From: Paracoccaceae bacterium
Lineage (GTDB): Bacteria; Pseudomonadota; Alphaproteobacteria; Rhodobacterales; Rhodobacteraceae
Direction of reading: 5' to 3'
Assembly (NCBI GenBank): GCA_027013095.1
Contig: JALUYI010000019.1
Coordinates: 186,001-250,000 of the forward strand
Length of the DNA stretch: 64,000 nucleotides
The notes under the pieces: model-generated
Seen by the model: only the letters and a program-made list of their open reading frames with translations
Told to the model about the DNA's origin: nothing
Database searches by the model: none
Position numbers and translations under genes: made by a program
Shown: positions 15,710 to 24,653 of the stretch, piece after piece
How the letters are laid out: each line of letters opens with the position of its first letter
How positions within the stretch are numbered: position 1 is the first letter of the stretch

Positions 15710-16639
15710 ATGCACCCAGCCGCTTTTGCCAATCCCGGTCGCTTTTTCAAGGGCAACCTGCACACCCATTCGACCCTCTCTGACGGGGCGCTCGAGGTTG
15801 CGGAGGTTTGTGCGCGCTATCGGGCGCAGGGCTATGATTTCCTTGCGCTGACCGAACATTTTGTCGGGCTTTTCGATTACCCGATCGCCGATACGCGCAC
15901 CTTTCGTCAGGACGGGTTCACCACCATTATCGGGGCCGAGCTGCATTCCGGTGCCATGGACAATGGCGCGCTCTGGCATATTTTGGCGCTGGGTCTGCCG
16001 TTGGATTTTGCTCCCTCCAATTCGCCGTTTTTCGTGCCCGTAGACGATCAGGAAAGCGGTCCCGAGATTGCCGCGCGGGCGGCGGCGGCGGGGGCCTATG
16101 TCGTTCTTGTGCATCCGGAATGGTCGGGTCTGAGCGAACGGGACGCGCTGTCGATCAGGGCGGCCCATGCGGTCGAGGTCTACAACCACGGCTCCGAGGT
16201 GGAATGCGATCGCGGGCGCGGCCTGCACACGGCGGATTTTCTGGCCAATTCCGGCCGTCGGCTGGATTTCATCGCCACGGATGATGCGCATTTCCACCAT
16301 GATAATTACGATGCTTTTGGCGGCTGGACCATGGTCAAGGCCGAGGAAAACACGCCGGAGGCGCTGCTGGCGGCGCTGAAGGCGGGGGCAAGCTATGCGT
16401 CATGCGGACCCGAGTTCGTCGATCTGTGGCTGGACGATCGCCATGTCCACGTGCGCACGGGCCCGGTTGGGGCGATCACCCTCATGGGGGCGGGGGTCAG
16501 CACCGCGGTCTCTGTGGGCTCTGGGCTGACCGAGGCCAAGCTGCCCCTGAACCGCCTTGAGGGCAGTCCGTGGTGCCGGGTGACGCTGATTGACGCGGAC
16601 GGCAAAAAGGCGTGGTCGAACCCGATCTGGCTGGAGTGA
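15710..16639 (+). CDS. PHP-domain phosphoesterase
   Basis: About 309 residues with the PHP metal-binding pattern: GNLHTHSTLSDG at the N-terminus (about residues 15-26), an early TEH, GAELHSG in the middle, VLVHPEW and finally ATDDAHFH. PHP proteins are metal-dependent phosphoesterases; the substrate of this stand-alone type is unknown. Two in-frame ATGs are possible, at 15698 and 15710; the second has GGAG six bases upstream, so it is chosen. The gene converges on phaZ, 19 bases away, and is not obviously part of either neighbouring pathway. Confidence 0.83.
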   Translation: MHPAAFANPGRFFKGNLHTHSTLSDGALEVAEVCARYRAQGYDFLALTEHFVGLFDYPIADTRTFRQDGFTTIIGAELHSGAMDNGALWHILALGLPLDFAPSNSPFFVPVDDQESGPEIAARAAAAGAYVVLVHPEWSGLSERDALSIRAAHAVEVYNHGSEVECDRGRGLHTADFLANSGRRLDFIATDDAHFHHDNYDAFGGWTMVKAEENTPEALLAALKAGASYASCGPEFVDLWLDDRHVHVRTGPVGAITLMGAGVSTAVSVGSGLTEAKLPLNRLEGSPWCRVTLIDADGKKAWSNPIWLE

Positions 16640-16658
16640 TTCCGGTCGGGAGGACCCG

Positions 16659-17912
16659 TCAGGAGGGATTACGCGGCGCGCCGGAATTTGCGTCGATGAA
16701 ATCCAGCACCAGCGGGCGGATGTTCCGGCGCCACGCTTTGCCGGCAAAGATCCCGTAATGCCCGGCACCGGGTTCGAGGTGGCTGGCCTTTTTGCTGGCA
16801 TCCAGCCCGCTCAGCAGATCCAGTGCGGCGATGCACTGGCCCGGCGCGGTGATATCGTCCTCCATCCCTTCGACGGTCTTGACCGCGGTGCGGGTGATAC
16901 GGGAAAAATCCACGGGTCTGCCTTTGATGCTGAATCGGTTGTCAGCAATCTCGCGCCCCTTGAAGATGCGCTCGACAGTTGAGAGGTAGAATTCGGCGGT
17001 CATGTCCATCACTGCCAGATACTCGTCGTAAAAATCATTGTGCCGGTCATGCTCGGCGGCCTGATTGCGGGCGACATTGGCGATCTGTCGGGCAAAGGCC
17101 TGCATGTGGGTCTCGAGATTCATCGAGATGAACGAGGACAGCTGCACCGCCCCCGGATAGACCAGCCTGCCAAAGCCCTTGTGCTTGACCCCGACCCGCT
17201 GGATGACCGAGCGTTCGAGCTGGCCCATGGTCACGCGTCGGCCGAAATCGGTGACGTCGGTGGCCGCCGCATCGGGATCGATGGGCCCGCCGATCAGGGT
17301 CAGGCTGCGGGGCTGGTTGTCCGGGTCGTCTTCGGCCAGCCGCGCCGTGGCGGCCAGCGCCAGCGGCGCCGGCTGGCAGACCGCGATGACATGCGTGTCG
17401 CGCCCCAGATGGCGCATGAACTCAACCAGATAGAGGGTGAAGTCCTCGATGTCGAACGTGCCCTTGGACACCGGAATGTCCCGCGCATTGTGCCAGTCGG
17501 TCATATAGACCTCGCAATCGGGCAGCAGGCTGTGGACGGTTTTGCGCAACAGGGTCGCGTAATGGCCCGACATCGGCGCGATCAGCAACACCCGGCGCGG
17601 GGCAGGCTGCGGGCGCTCGACGGCGAAATGGATCAGGTCTCCGAACGGTTTTTCAAGAACTTTCTCGACCCGCACCACATATTCGTGGCCGCCGGGGGTG
17701 ACGATGGATTCAATCCCCCAGTCCGGCTTGGCTACCATCCGTGAAAAGGCGTGTTCGGTCACCTCTCCCCAGGCGGCAAGGGTGGCGGGCACCGGGCTTG
17801 GCGACAAGCCAAAGACGGGGTTCGACCAGAATGCCTTGGCGCTGGCCCCCAGCCACGCGCTGCCCTGTCGGTAACTTTCGAACATGTCGTAGGTTGCAAA
17901 ATTCTTGTTCAT
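16659..17912 (-). CDS. phaZ: intracellular polyhydroxyalkanoate depolymerase
   Basis: A 417-residue alpha/beta-hydrolase without a signal peptide, beginning MNKNFATYDMFESYRQ. The nucleophile is a cysteine, Cys179 in VIAVCQPAPL, as in the PhaZ1 family of Cupriavidus; the acid is in the EDDITAPGQ stretch and the base His in GAGHYGIFAGKAWRRNI. It degrades stored PHA inside the cell to release 3-hydroxyacyl units. It is divergent from phaC across about 150 bases. No PhaR-type repeat is seen in that intergenic region, so its control may differ from that of phaP. Confidence 0.92.
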   Translation of the reverse strand: MNKNFATYDMFESYRQGSAWLGASAKAFWSNPVFGLSPSPVPATLAAWGEVTEHAFSRMVAKPDWGIESIVTPGGHEYVVRVEKVLEKPFGDLIHFAVERPQPAPRRVLLIAPMSGHYATLLRKTVHSLLPDCEVYMTDWHNARDIPVSKGTFDIEDFTLYLVEFMRHLGRDTHVIAVCQPAPLALAATARLAEDDPDNQPRSLTLIGGPIDPDAAATDVTDFGRRVTMGQLERSVIQRVGVKHKGFGRLVYPGAVQLSSFISMNLETHMQAFARQIANVARNQAAEHDRHNDFYDEYLAVMDMTAEFYLSTVERIFKGREIADNRFSIKGRPVDFSRITRTAVKTVEGMEDDITAPGQCIAALDLLSGLDASKKASHLEPGAGHYGIFAGKAWRRNIRPLVLDFIDANSGAPRNPS

Positions 17913-17998
17913 GTCTATTAACCCGATTCAGATGGCTCGTTCAGATGGTCCGGCGATGGTCCGATCGGCCTGTTGTCCGGCCGATCCCCAGCGCTGCC

Positions 17999-18029
17999 TT
18001 TACATGGGATATGTGGTGGGGCTTATAAT
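17999..18029 (+). promoter_or_regulatory. candidate phaC promoter
   Basis: TTTACA (17999-18004) and TATAAT (18024-18029) are separated by 19 bases, placing a start site near 18036 and a short leader before phaC. The -10 is a perfect consensus, rare in this GC-rich DNA; the spacer is a little long. Confidence 0.5.
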
Positions 18030-18061
18030 GCACAAGTGTTGGTCAGGAGCAATTGCATAAA

Positions 18062-19849
18062 ATGTCTGCGAAAAATGTGACCCCGGAGCGCAACATCGAG
18101 ACGTTGAACGCCAATCTGCAAAAGATCGAGGCGCTGACGCAGCGACTGGTCAACGCCCTTGCCGCGCAGCGCGACAAGTCTCCCGCTCTTGAGGGGCCGG
18201 GGCAGGACCTTTATGCCAAAGCCGCGGCCGCCTATCTTTCCGAGATGATGACCAACCCCTCGAAAATCATCGAGCAGCAGGTCTCATACTGGGGCAAGTC
18301 GCTGAAACATTGGGTCGCAGCGCAGGAAAGTCTGGCCAAGGGGCAGATGGTTCCCGAGGATCCGACCCCGGCGGACCGGCGGTTCAAGAACGAAATGTGG
18401 ACCACCCACCCGTATTTCAATTTCCTCAAACAGCAATATCTGATGAGCGCCGAGGCCATCGAAAACGCGATTGGCGGGCTTGAGGGGCTCAAGGAGCATG
18501 ACCGGCAGCGGGTGAATTTTTTCGCCCGCCAGATCGTCGATTTGATGTCGCCGGCCAATTTTCTGGGCTCGAATCCAGATGCGCTGGAGCGTGCCGTTCA
18601 GACCAATGGGCAATCGCTGGTTGACGGGCTGGAGAACCTCGTACGTGATATCGAGACCCACGATGGCGCGCTGGCCGTGACCTTGGCCGATCCCGACGCC
18701 TTTGAGGTTGGCGGCAACATCGCCACCACCGAGGGTGCGGTCGTGTTTCAGAACCGCATGTTCCAGCTGATCCAATACGCCCCGACCAGCGCACGAGTTC
18801 ACAAGACGCCGCTGATCATCTTTCCACCTTGGATCAATAAATTCTATATCCTCGATCTAAAGGCCCAGAACAGCCTGATCAAATGGATCACCGAGCAGGG
18901 TTTTACCCTGTTCGTGGTCTCTTGGGTCAACCCCGATGCCTCTTATGCGGATGTCGGGATCGATACCTATATTCAGGAGGGGTTCCTGAGTGCGATCAAC
19001 GAGGTCAAGGCGATCACCGCACAGGAGCAGGTGAATGTGGTCGGCTATTGCATCGCCGGAACGCTGCTGTCCGCGACTCTGGCCTACATGGCCAGAACCG
19101 GCGACAAATCGGTGCGCGCCGCGACCTTTTTCACTGCCCTTGCGGATTTTACCGACCCCGGCGAAATGGGGGTGTTTCTGGACGAGGATTTCCTTGGCGG
19201 GATCGACGACGAGGTCGCGCGCAAGGGCTATCTGCATTCGTTTTTTCTGCAGCGAACGTTTTCGTATCTGCGCGCCAACGATCTGGTCTATGCTCCGGCG
19301 ATCCGCTCATACATGATGGGCGAGGCGCCGCCGGCCTTTGATCTGCTTTACTGGAACGGTGACGGAACCAACCTGCCGGCGCGGCTGGCGCGGGAATATC
19401 TGCATGACCTTTGCGTGGACAACAAGCTGTCCAAAGGTACACTGACGGTGCTGGGCGAGACCCTCGATCTGACCGAGATCAAGACGCCGATCTGCGCCAT
19501 CGCCTGCGAGACCGATCACATCGCCAAATGGCAAAGCTCGTTTGTTGGCCTGAACAAGATGCGCGGCAGCAAGACCTTTATCCTGTCCGAAAGCGGCCAC
19601 ATTGCCGGCATCGTCAACCCGCCGTCGCGCAACAAATACGGCCATTACACCAACGCCACGCCGATGAAGGATCCGGCAAGCTGGAAGGCGGGGGCCAGTT
19701 TCCATGCCGGCTCATGGTGGCCGCGCTGGGCCGAATGGCTGGGACGGCGCTCGGGAGCGATGGTGGCGGCGCGAAACCTGGGAGATTCCACCCATCCGGT
19801 GATCGAACCGGCCCCGGGATCCTATGTGACAGCCAAGCCAATACCTTGA
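18062..19849 (+). CDS. phaC: class I polyhydroxyalkanoate synthase
   Basis: A protein of about 595 residues with the class I PhaC architecture: an N-terminal region (first 200 residues, containing ATYL-type and FNRRF-like blocks) and an alpha/beta-hydrolase catalytic domain. The lipase-like box is GYCIAG with nucleophile Cys330; the catalytic Asp is in CETDHIAKW and the catalytic His in SGHIAGIVNPP. It polymerises (R)-3-hydroxyacyl-CoA into PHA at the granule surface. A TTG at 18053 is an alternative start, but GGAG at 18046 is too close to it; the ATG at 18062 is preferred although its spacing is long. Followed by phaP and phaR. Confidence 0.93.
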   Translation: MSAKNVTPERNIETLNANLQKIEALTQRLVNALAAQRDKSPALEGPGQDLYAKAAAAYLSEMMTNPSKIIEQQVSYWGKSLKHWVAAQESLAKGQMVPEDPTPADRRFKNEMWTTHPYFNFLKQQYLMSAEAIENAIGGLEGLKEHDRQRVNFFARQIVDLMSPANFLGSNPDALERAVQTNGQSLVDGLENLVRDIETHDGALAVTLADPDAFEVGGNIATTEGAVVFQNRMFQLIQYAPTSARVHKTPLIIFPPWINKFYILDLKAQNSLIKWITEQGFTLFVVSWVNPDASYADVGIDTYIQEGFLSAINEVKAITAQEQVNVVGYCIAGTLLSATLAYMARTGDKSVRAATFFTALADFTDPGEMGVFLDEDFLGGIDDEVARKGYLHSFFLQRTFSYLRANDLVYAPAIRSYMMGEAPPAFDLLYWNGDGTNLPARLAREYLHDLCVDNKLSKGTLTVLGETLDLTEIKTPICAIACETDHIAKWQSSFVGLNKMRGSKTFILSESGHIAGIVNPPSRNKYGHYTNATPMKDPASWKAGASFHAGSWWPRWAEWLGRRSGAMVAARNLGDSTHPVIEPAPGSYVTAKPIP

Positions 19850-19871
19850 TTCCCTGGTAAAAACTGGCAAT

Positions 19872-19888
19872 ATGCTGCGTTGCAGCAT
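19872..19888. promoter_or_regulatory. PhaR binding site 1 upstream of phaP
   Basis: ATGCTGC-GTT-GCAGCAT is a perfect inverted repeat with seven-base arms and matches the CTGC-N3-GCAG site reported for PhaR of Rhodobacter and Paracoccus. It lies just upstream of the phaP -35 element. Confidence 0.8.
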
Positions 19889-19895
19889 TTTTCTC

Positions 19896-19924
19896 TTGAA
19901 ATGCCGCGATGCAGCGTCTATATG
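19896..19924 (+). promoter_or_regulatory. phaP promoter with PhaR site 2 in its spacer
   Basis: TTGAAA (19896-19901) and TATATG (19919-19924) are 17 bases apart, an optimal sigma-70 layout. The spacer is occupied by ATGCCGC-GAT-GCAGCGT (19901-19917), which matches site 1 at 14 of 17 positions and starts 29 bases after it. A repressor bound here would block RNA polymerase directly. Confidence 0.7.
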
Positions 19925-19965
19925 GGGTTCAGACGCATAGAAACCCCTTTCCCTGGAGAAAGAAA

Positions 19966-20412
19966 ATGGCCAAGACTTCTTTTGAGAACCCGTTCATGAA
20001 AATGTTCGACGACCTGCCCGTTGACATGAACATGTTCAACAACGCCTTCAAGACCAGCGCCGCTCTGGGTGAGAAATTCAGCAAGGTCGCCCTCGAGGCC
20101 GCCGCGAAAAACGCCGAGATTTCCAGCAAATGGACCAAGGAAACGCTGGACAAGTTCGCCACCGTTTCGACCGCCCATGACGAGCCGGCCGATTATTCCA
20201 AGGCGATTGCCGAGTTTGCTTCGGCGTCGGTCGAGGCCGCCTCCGAGCATGTCGCCGCCTTTGCCGAAGTTGCCAAAAAGGCCCAGATGGACACTGTCGA
20301 ACTGATGCTGGCCGCTGGCAAAGAGGTGCAGGCCGAAACCACGGCGGCGGTCAAAAAGGCCACCGCACAGGCTGCGCCTGCAGCGAAAAAGGCCACGGCG
20401 AAAGCCGCCTGA
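19966..20412 (+). CDS. phaP: phasin
   Basis: A 148-residue amphipathic, largely helical protein starting MAKTSFENPFMKMFDD. It is rich in Ala and Lys, with a phasin-2-like core (about residues 25-115) and a C-terminal Ala/Lys tail (AAVKKATAQAAPAAKKATA) resembling histone-like tails that can bind DNA or polymer. Phasins coat PHA granules and control their size. The ATG at 19966 has GGAGAAAGAAA just upstream. The gene has its own promoter with two PhaR sites and is followed by a strong terminator, so it can be expressed at high level separately from phaC. Confidence 0.9.
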   Translation: MAKTSFENPFMKMFDDLPVDMNMFNNAFKTSAALGEKFSKVALEAAAKNAEISSKWTKETLDKFATVSTAHDEPADYSKAIAEFASASVEAASEHVAAFAEVAKKAQMDTVELMLAAGKEVQAETTAAVKKATAQAAPAAKKATAKAA

Positions 20413-20456
20413 TCACGATTTCCCATCACCATTTCCTCCCTGTTGGTGATACTCTG

Positions 20457-20487
20457 GAGCGGGCCATTGCGCCCGCTCTTTTTTTTT
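20457..20487 (+). terminator. Rho-independent terminator after phaP
   Basis: GAGCGGGC (20457-20464) and GCCCGCTC (20471-20478) form a perfect eight-base stem with a six-base loop, followed directly by nine T residues. This is the clearest intrinsic terminator of the window. Confidence 0.92.
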
Positions 20488-20506
20488 GTGCCTTTCTGCG
20501 CTAGCA

Positions 20507-20523
20507 TTGCTGCGGTGCAACAT
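20507..20523. promoter_or_regulatory. PhaR autoregulatory site
   Basis: TTGCTGC-GGT-GCAACAT matches the perfect phaP site at 14 of 17 positions and contains TTGC/GCAA dyad symmetry. It ends 15 bases before the phaR start codon, a position suited to autorepression. Confidence 0.65.
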
Positions 20524-20537
20524 GAAAGGCCCGCCCC

Positions 20538-21080
20538 ATGACCGATGCCAAGCCGCCGCTATTGATCAAACGCTACGCCAGCCGGCGGTTGTATAATACC
20601 GAAACCAGCGATTACGTGACGCTGGAGGATATCGCCGGGTTTATCCGGGCCGGGCGGGACGTTTCCATTGTCGACCTGAAAACCGGTGACGACCTGACCC
20701 GTCAATACCTGTTGCAAATCATCACCGAGCACGAATCCAAGGGCGAAAACATGTTACCAATCAACGTGTTAACCGATCTCGTGCGTTCATACACCGACAC
20801 TGCCCAAAGCTTTGTTCCCGAGTTTCTGGCCAATTCCTTTGAGTTGTTAAAGCGCCAGCAGGCAGATTTGATCGAAAACCTCCAGACAGCGCTGCCCGAC
20901 CCCATGGCGGCCTTTGGCGGTTTTGAGGGCTGGCAGAAAAAACAGCAGGAATTCATGGCCGCGATGATGGGAAACTGGGGCAAGAAAGAGGTTCCCGACC
21001 CGCCCACCCCGGCAGCGGAGGATCTGGACGAGATCAAGCGGCAGCTTGCGGCGCTGCAAGCCAAGCTGAACCAGCTCTGA
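20538..21080 (+). CDS. phaR: PHA synthesis repressor PhaR
   Basis: A 180-residue protein with the N-terminal PHB accumulation regulator DNA-binding domain: LLIKRYASRRLYNTETSDYVTLEDI at about residues 8-32 and a following KTGDDLTRQYLLQII block. The C-terminal half is hydrophilic and helical and is thought to touch PHA or phasin. PhaR represses phaP until nascent granules titrate it away. Three sites of the expected type are near: two at the phaP promoter and one before its own gene. It follows phaP after a terminator, so it likely has its own promoter. Confidence 0.93.
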   Translation: MTDAKPPLLIKRYASRRLYNTETSDYVTLEDIAGFIRAGRDVSIVDLKTGDDLTRQYLLQIITEHESKGENMLPINVLTDLVRSYTDTAQSFVPEFLANSFELLKRQQADLIENLQTALPDPMAAFGGFEGWQKKQQEFMAAMMGNWGKKEVPDPPTPAAEDLDEIKRQLAALQAKLNQL

Positions 21081-21094
21081 GCGCGGCGCGGCGG

Positions 21095-22090
21095 ATGGCG
21101 GACCCTCAGACCCGATTGACCCTCTGGGGTGTCGAGATTTTTCTGGCGACGATCGAGGCCGGTTCGATCTCGCAGGCCGCGGCGCGTCTGGGGGCCAGCC
21201 CCTCGACGGTCAGCCAGCAGTTGAGCAATCTCGAGACCGCGCTGGGGATGCGCCTGCTTGACCGTGGCGCGCGCCCGGTCAGCCTGACCGCGGCCGGGCG
21301 TTTGTTTCTGCGCCGCGCCCGGGTCATCGATGGCGAGGTCCTTGCGGCGCGCTCGGAACTGACCTCCTTGGACATGAGCCGCCTGCGGCAATTGCGCCTT
21401 GGCATGATCGAGGATTTTGACGCCGACGTGACTCCGCGTCTGTTGTCGGAGATGAGCGCCGACCTTGGCACCTGTCATTTCGTGCTGGAGACCGGCGCCA
21501 GTTATCGTCTGGCCGAGATGCTGGAAAGCCGGACGCTGGACGTGATCGTGGCTGCGGATCTTGACCTGTCGGCCGAGTGGATGGAGGTCCACCCGCTGCT
21601 GACCGATCCGTTTCTGGTGGCCGCGCCACCGGGATGCGTCGATCCAGATATGGATTCGGACGCGGATATTCTGGCGGCGCTGTTGGATCTGCCGTTCATT
21701 CGCTATTCCTCACGTCAGATGATGGGCCGCCAGATCGACGCGCATCTCAAGATCCTCGATCTTGACATCCCGCGGCGGTTCGAGCTGGACAGCTACCACG
21801 CCATCATGGCGATGGTGGCCAGCGGCGCGGGCTGGACGATCACGACCCCGCTGGGGGTGACGCGAGCGCAGCGGTTTCGCAAGGGGGTGGACGTGATGCC
21901 GTTGCCATTTCAGCCGCTGTCGCGCCGGATTTCCCTGTTCGCGCGGCGCGATTCGGCCAACCCCGTGCCGCATGACATGGCGGCGCGGTTGCGCCCGTTG
22001 CTGCAGGGTCTGGTCGTTGATCCGTGTCTGCAGGAAATGCCGTGGCTCAGGCCGACCTTGCGCGTTGAAGGTTGGTCGCTGGCGCCTTGA
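21095..22090 (+). CDS. LysR-family transcriptional regulator
   Basis: A 331-residue LysR-type regulator. The N-terminal helix-turn-helix spans about residues 12-60 (EIFLATIEAGSISQAAARLG and SPSTVSQQLSNLE), followed by a substrate-binding domain. The target genes are unknown: it runs in the same direction as phaR, 14 bases after it, and converges on the DegT aminotransferase gene with a 44-base overlap of the coding ends. The divergent-gene arrangement that usually reveals a LysR target is therefore absent. There is no strong ribosome-binding site before the 21095 ATG. Confidence 0.85.
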   Translation: MADPQTRLTLWGVEIFLATIEAGSISQAAARLGASPSTVSQQLSNLETALGMRLLDRGARPVSLTAAGRLFLRRARVIDGEVLAARSELTSLDMSRLRQLRLGMIEDFDADVTPRLLSEMSADLGTCHFVLETGASYRLAEMLESRTLDVIVAADLDLSAEWMEVHPLLTDPFLVAAPPGCVDPDMDSDADILAALLDLPFIRYSSRQMMGRQIDAHLKILDLDIPRRFELDSYHAIMAMVASGAGWTITTPLGVTRAQRFRKGVDVMPLPFQPLSRRISLFARRDSANPVPHDMAARLRPLLQGLVVDPCLQEMPWLRPTLRVEGWSLAP

Positions 22091-23261
22091 TCGTGGCCAC
22101 AGCGCCGAGCACGCTGTCGGCAATCGCGTCCAGTTGAGGCCGGCTGAGACGGGCGGGCAGGCGCATGTCACAGGCCTTCATCAGCATCGCGCGGGTTTTC
22201 GGCAGCTCCGGGATATTGCCGATGAAGTGCCAGTTCCAGAAGGCTCGGGCGTTGTCCTCGTGCAGCCCAAAGACCGACACCGGGGCGCCACTGCGCTTGG
22301 TTTCGGCCATCAGACGGCGCGCTTCGGATTCGGAAAAATTTACCAGATTGAACTGAATCGAATCAGGGGCGCGCAACTCTTGCGGCAGGGGCGGCGGAAC
22401 CTCGATATATGGCGAGGCATTCAGGCGCGCGGCGACATGGTCGTGGTTGGCGCGCCCGTCGCGTACGCGCCGTGGAATCTCGGCCAGTTGCGGGCGAATG
22501 ACGGCCGCCGACAGGTTGTTCATCCGCAGGTTATAAAGCGGCAGCGCATTCTGGACTTTGGCAAAGGCGTTGCTGCCGGTCAGGTGCTTTTGCCAGTTGT
22601 GCTCATAGGCGCCGGACATGATGATGGCGTGGGCGATGACATCATCGTCATCAGTGATCAGCATGCCCCCTTCGCCGCCATTGACCAGCTTGTAGGACTG
22701 GAAGGAAAAACAGCCGACCTTGCCCAGCGTGCCGATCTTCTGCCCGTTCCAGAGGGTGCCGAGGGAATGGGCCGCATCCTCGATCACCGGCACGTTGGCG
22801 CGCGCGCACAGCTCCAGAATGGCGTCCATGTCCGAGGTCTGCCCGCGCATGTGCGAGATTACCACGGCGGCGACCTGCGGGCTGAGCTTGGCGCGAAAAT
22901 CATCAAGGTCGATGCGGTAATCATCCCCCACCTCGACCAGAATCGGCTGCGCTCCGGCGTGGATGACGGCCGAGGGGACGGCGGCAAAGGTGAAGGCCGG
23001 GATCAGAACCCGATCGCCGGGGCGAATCCCCAGCGCCGCCAGCGACAGAAAGATCGCCGATGAGCACGAGTTCAGCGCCAGCGCGTATTTTACCCCCATA
23101 AGGGCGGCAAAATCCTGCTCAAGACGGGTCACCGGCGCCGGCGTCCCAAGCGGTGCCGTATAACGGAAGAGATCGCCGGATTTAAGCAGCGACTGAACCT
23201 CGTCGCGGGCGTCCTGCGGAATGGGTTCGGCGTCATAGACCGAGGTGGTAAGCGTTGGCAT
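22047..23261 (-). CDS. DegT/DnrJ/EryC1/StrS-family PLP protein
   Basis: A 404-residue fold-type I aminotransferase-like protein. The PLP lysine is Lys191 in SFQSYKLVNGGEGG and the ring-binding Asp is Asp162 in IEDAAHSLG. Members usually transaminate keto-sugars. Where most family members have a HLYG-type block, this one reads VISHMRGQTSDMD, and a second copy of the subfamily is encoded at 40691-41899. It is the last gene of a minus-strand cluster of glutamine-synthetase-like enzymes, 118 bases after the glycerate kinase gene. The substrate is unknown; no other sugar-nucleotide gene is close. Confidence 0.83.
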   Translation of the reverse strand: MPTLTTSVYDAEPIPQDARDEVQSLLKSGDLFRYTAPLGTPAPVTRLEQDFAALMGVKYALALNSCSSAIFLSLAALGIRPGDRVLIPAFTFAAVPSAVIHAGAQPILVEVGDDYRIDLDDFRAKLSPQVAAVVISHMRGQTSDMDAILELCARANVPVIEDAAHSLGTLWNGQKIGTLGKVGCFSFQSYKLVNGGEGGMLITDDDDVIAHAIIMSGAYEHNWQKHLTGSNAFAKVQNALPLYNLRMNNLSAAVIRPQLAEIPRRVRDGRANHDHVAARLNASPYIEVPPPLPQELRAPDSIQFNLVNFSESEARRLMAETKRSGAPVSVFGLHEDNARAFWNWHFIGNIPELPKTRAMLMKACDMRLPARLSRPQLDAIADSVLGAVATIKAPATNLQRARSA

Positions 23262-23379
23262 GTTTTGGTTTTCCGAATTTTTGTTTCGGAAAAACTGTAA
23301 GACAAGGGGCGACGGAAATCCACCGGCTTCTTTGTGCAAGGCGCGGTTTTTCCCCAATGTCGCCAAAAATGCCGGTGCT

Positions 23380-24645
23380 TCAGGGGGTGATCAGGATGAC
23401 TCGGAAATCGTTGACATTGGTCAGGGTCGGGCCGGTCACGACCTGATCGTCAAGGCGGGCAAAAAATCCGTGACCATCGTTTGCAGCCAGCGCCGCCGCC
23501 AGTGGATACCCCAGCGTTTCGGCGCGCGCCGGGGTGTCGGGGTCGATCAGCGCACCGGCAATTTCGGCGCTGCCGTCCACACCATCGGTGTCAGCGGCCA
23601 AGGCAACGATGCCGGGGGCCCCCTTCAGGGCCTTGGCCAGCGCCATCAGGAACTGCACATTTCGCCCGCCGCTGCCGTGCCCCCGTGGGGTGACGGTGGT
23701 TTCCCCACCCGAGATCAGCGCGACCCGGCGCTGCCGTTTCTGCATGGCCAGCGCCGTTTTTGCCATGTCGCGGGCGACCACCTCGGCGTCGCCCTCGATT
23801 GCATCACCAAGGATGATCGCCTGATAGCCGTTCGCGCGTGCCAGATCGGCCGCGGCGGCAAGGGACATCATCGGCGCGGCAATGATCCGCGCGTGACTGT
23901 CTGCCAGCCGCGGATCGTCGGGAAAGGGCGTTTCGTTGGCGGGGTTCTTCAGCGCCGCCATCAGGGTCTGTGGCAGTTGCGTCGCCAGCGGGCGCAGGAT
24001 TTCCCGTGCTTGGGCCAGCGTGCTGGCATCCCCCAGCGTCGGCCCGGAGGCAATGGTGGCCGGATCATCGCCGGGCACATCCGAGATGGCCAGCGTTTCG
24101 CAACGCGCCGGATAAGCGGCCAGCGCCAGACGTCCGCCCTTGATTGCCGAGAGGTGCTTGCGAAGGGTATTCATGGCGCCAATCGGCTGGCCGCTGCGTA
24201 AAAGGGCGGTGTTCAGCGCCTGTTTGTCCCTGAGGCTGACGCCGCTTACCGGCAGGCTCAAAAGCGCCGACCCGCCCCCCGAGATCAGCGCAATCATCAA
24301 ATCATCGGGGCCAAGGCCCTGAGCCAGCGCAAGGATTTCGGCGCTGCCCGCCTGCCCGGCGGCATCGGGCACCGGATGGCCGGCGCCAAGGACGCGGATT
24401 TTCCGGCACGCGACCTCATGGCCGTAACGCGTGATCACTAGCCCGGAGAGGGGGCCCTCCCAGACGGCCTCAAGCGCCCGGGCCATGGCGGCGGATGCCT
24501 TGCCCGCGCCAACGACCAGCGTGCGACCCTTGGGCGGCGAGGGCAGATTGCCCGGAACGATGCGCGCCGGCAGGGCGGTTTTGACCGCGGCCTCGAACAA
24601 CGCCCGGCAGAGGGCGCGGGGGGTGCGCAAGGCGGGCTCAGGCAT
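23380..24645 (-). CDS. glycerate 2-kinase (GckA/TtuD, MOFRL type)
   Basis: A 421-residue protein with the two-part DUF4147 plus MOFRL architecture. Visible blocks are VVGAGKASAAMARALE at about residues 44-59, ALISGGGSALLSLP (about 115-128), SDVPGDDPATIASGPT, and C-terminal ISGGETTVTPRGHGSGGRNVQ and ADTDGVDGS. Such kinases convert D-glycerate to 2-phosphoglycerate in serine-cycle and hydroxypyruvate pathways. It starts eight bases after the stop of the glutamine-synthetase homologue, so the two are cotranscribed, which is an unusual partnership. The ATG at 24645 is chosen over an upstream in-frame start that lies inside the neighbouring gene. Confidence 0.87.
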   Translation of the reverse strand: MPEPALRTPRALCRALFEAAVKTALPARIVPGNLPSPPKGRTLVVGAGKASAAMARALEAVWEGPLSGLVITRYGHEVACRKIRVLGAGHPVPDAAGQAGSAEILALAQGLGPDDLMIALISGGGSALLSLPVSGVSLRDKQALNTALLRSGQPIGAMNTLRKHLSAIKGGRLALAAYPARCETLAISDVPGDDPATIASGPTLGDASTLAQAREILRPLATQLPQTLMAALKNPANETPFPDDPRLADSHARIIAAPMMSLAAAADLARANGYQAIILGDAIEGDAEVVARDMAKTALAMQKRQRRVALISGGETTVTPRGHGSGGRNVQFLMALAKALKGAPGIVALAADTDGVDGSAEIAGALIDPDTPARAETLGYPLAAALAANDGHGFFARLDDQVVTGPTLTNVNDFRVILITP

Positions 24646-24653
24646 CGCCCGGC

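Noticed and set aside
16647-16658. CGGG-AGGA-CCCG stem between PHP and phaZ genes
   Set aside because: Four-base arms and no U-tract; too weak to call a terminator.
20566-20574. TTGATCAAA core inside phaR
   Set aside because: It is within coding sequence and encodes conserved PhaR residues, so it is taken as chance, not a third operator.
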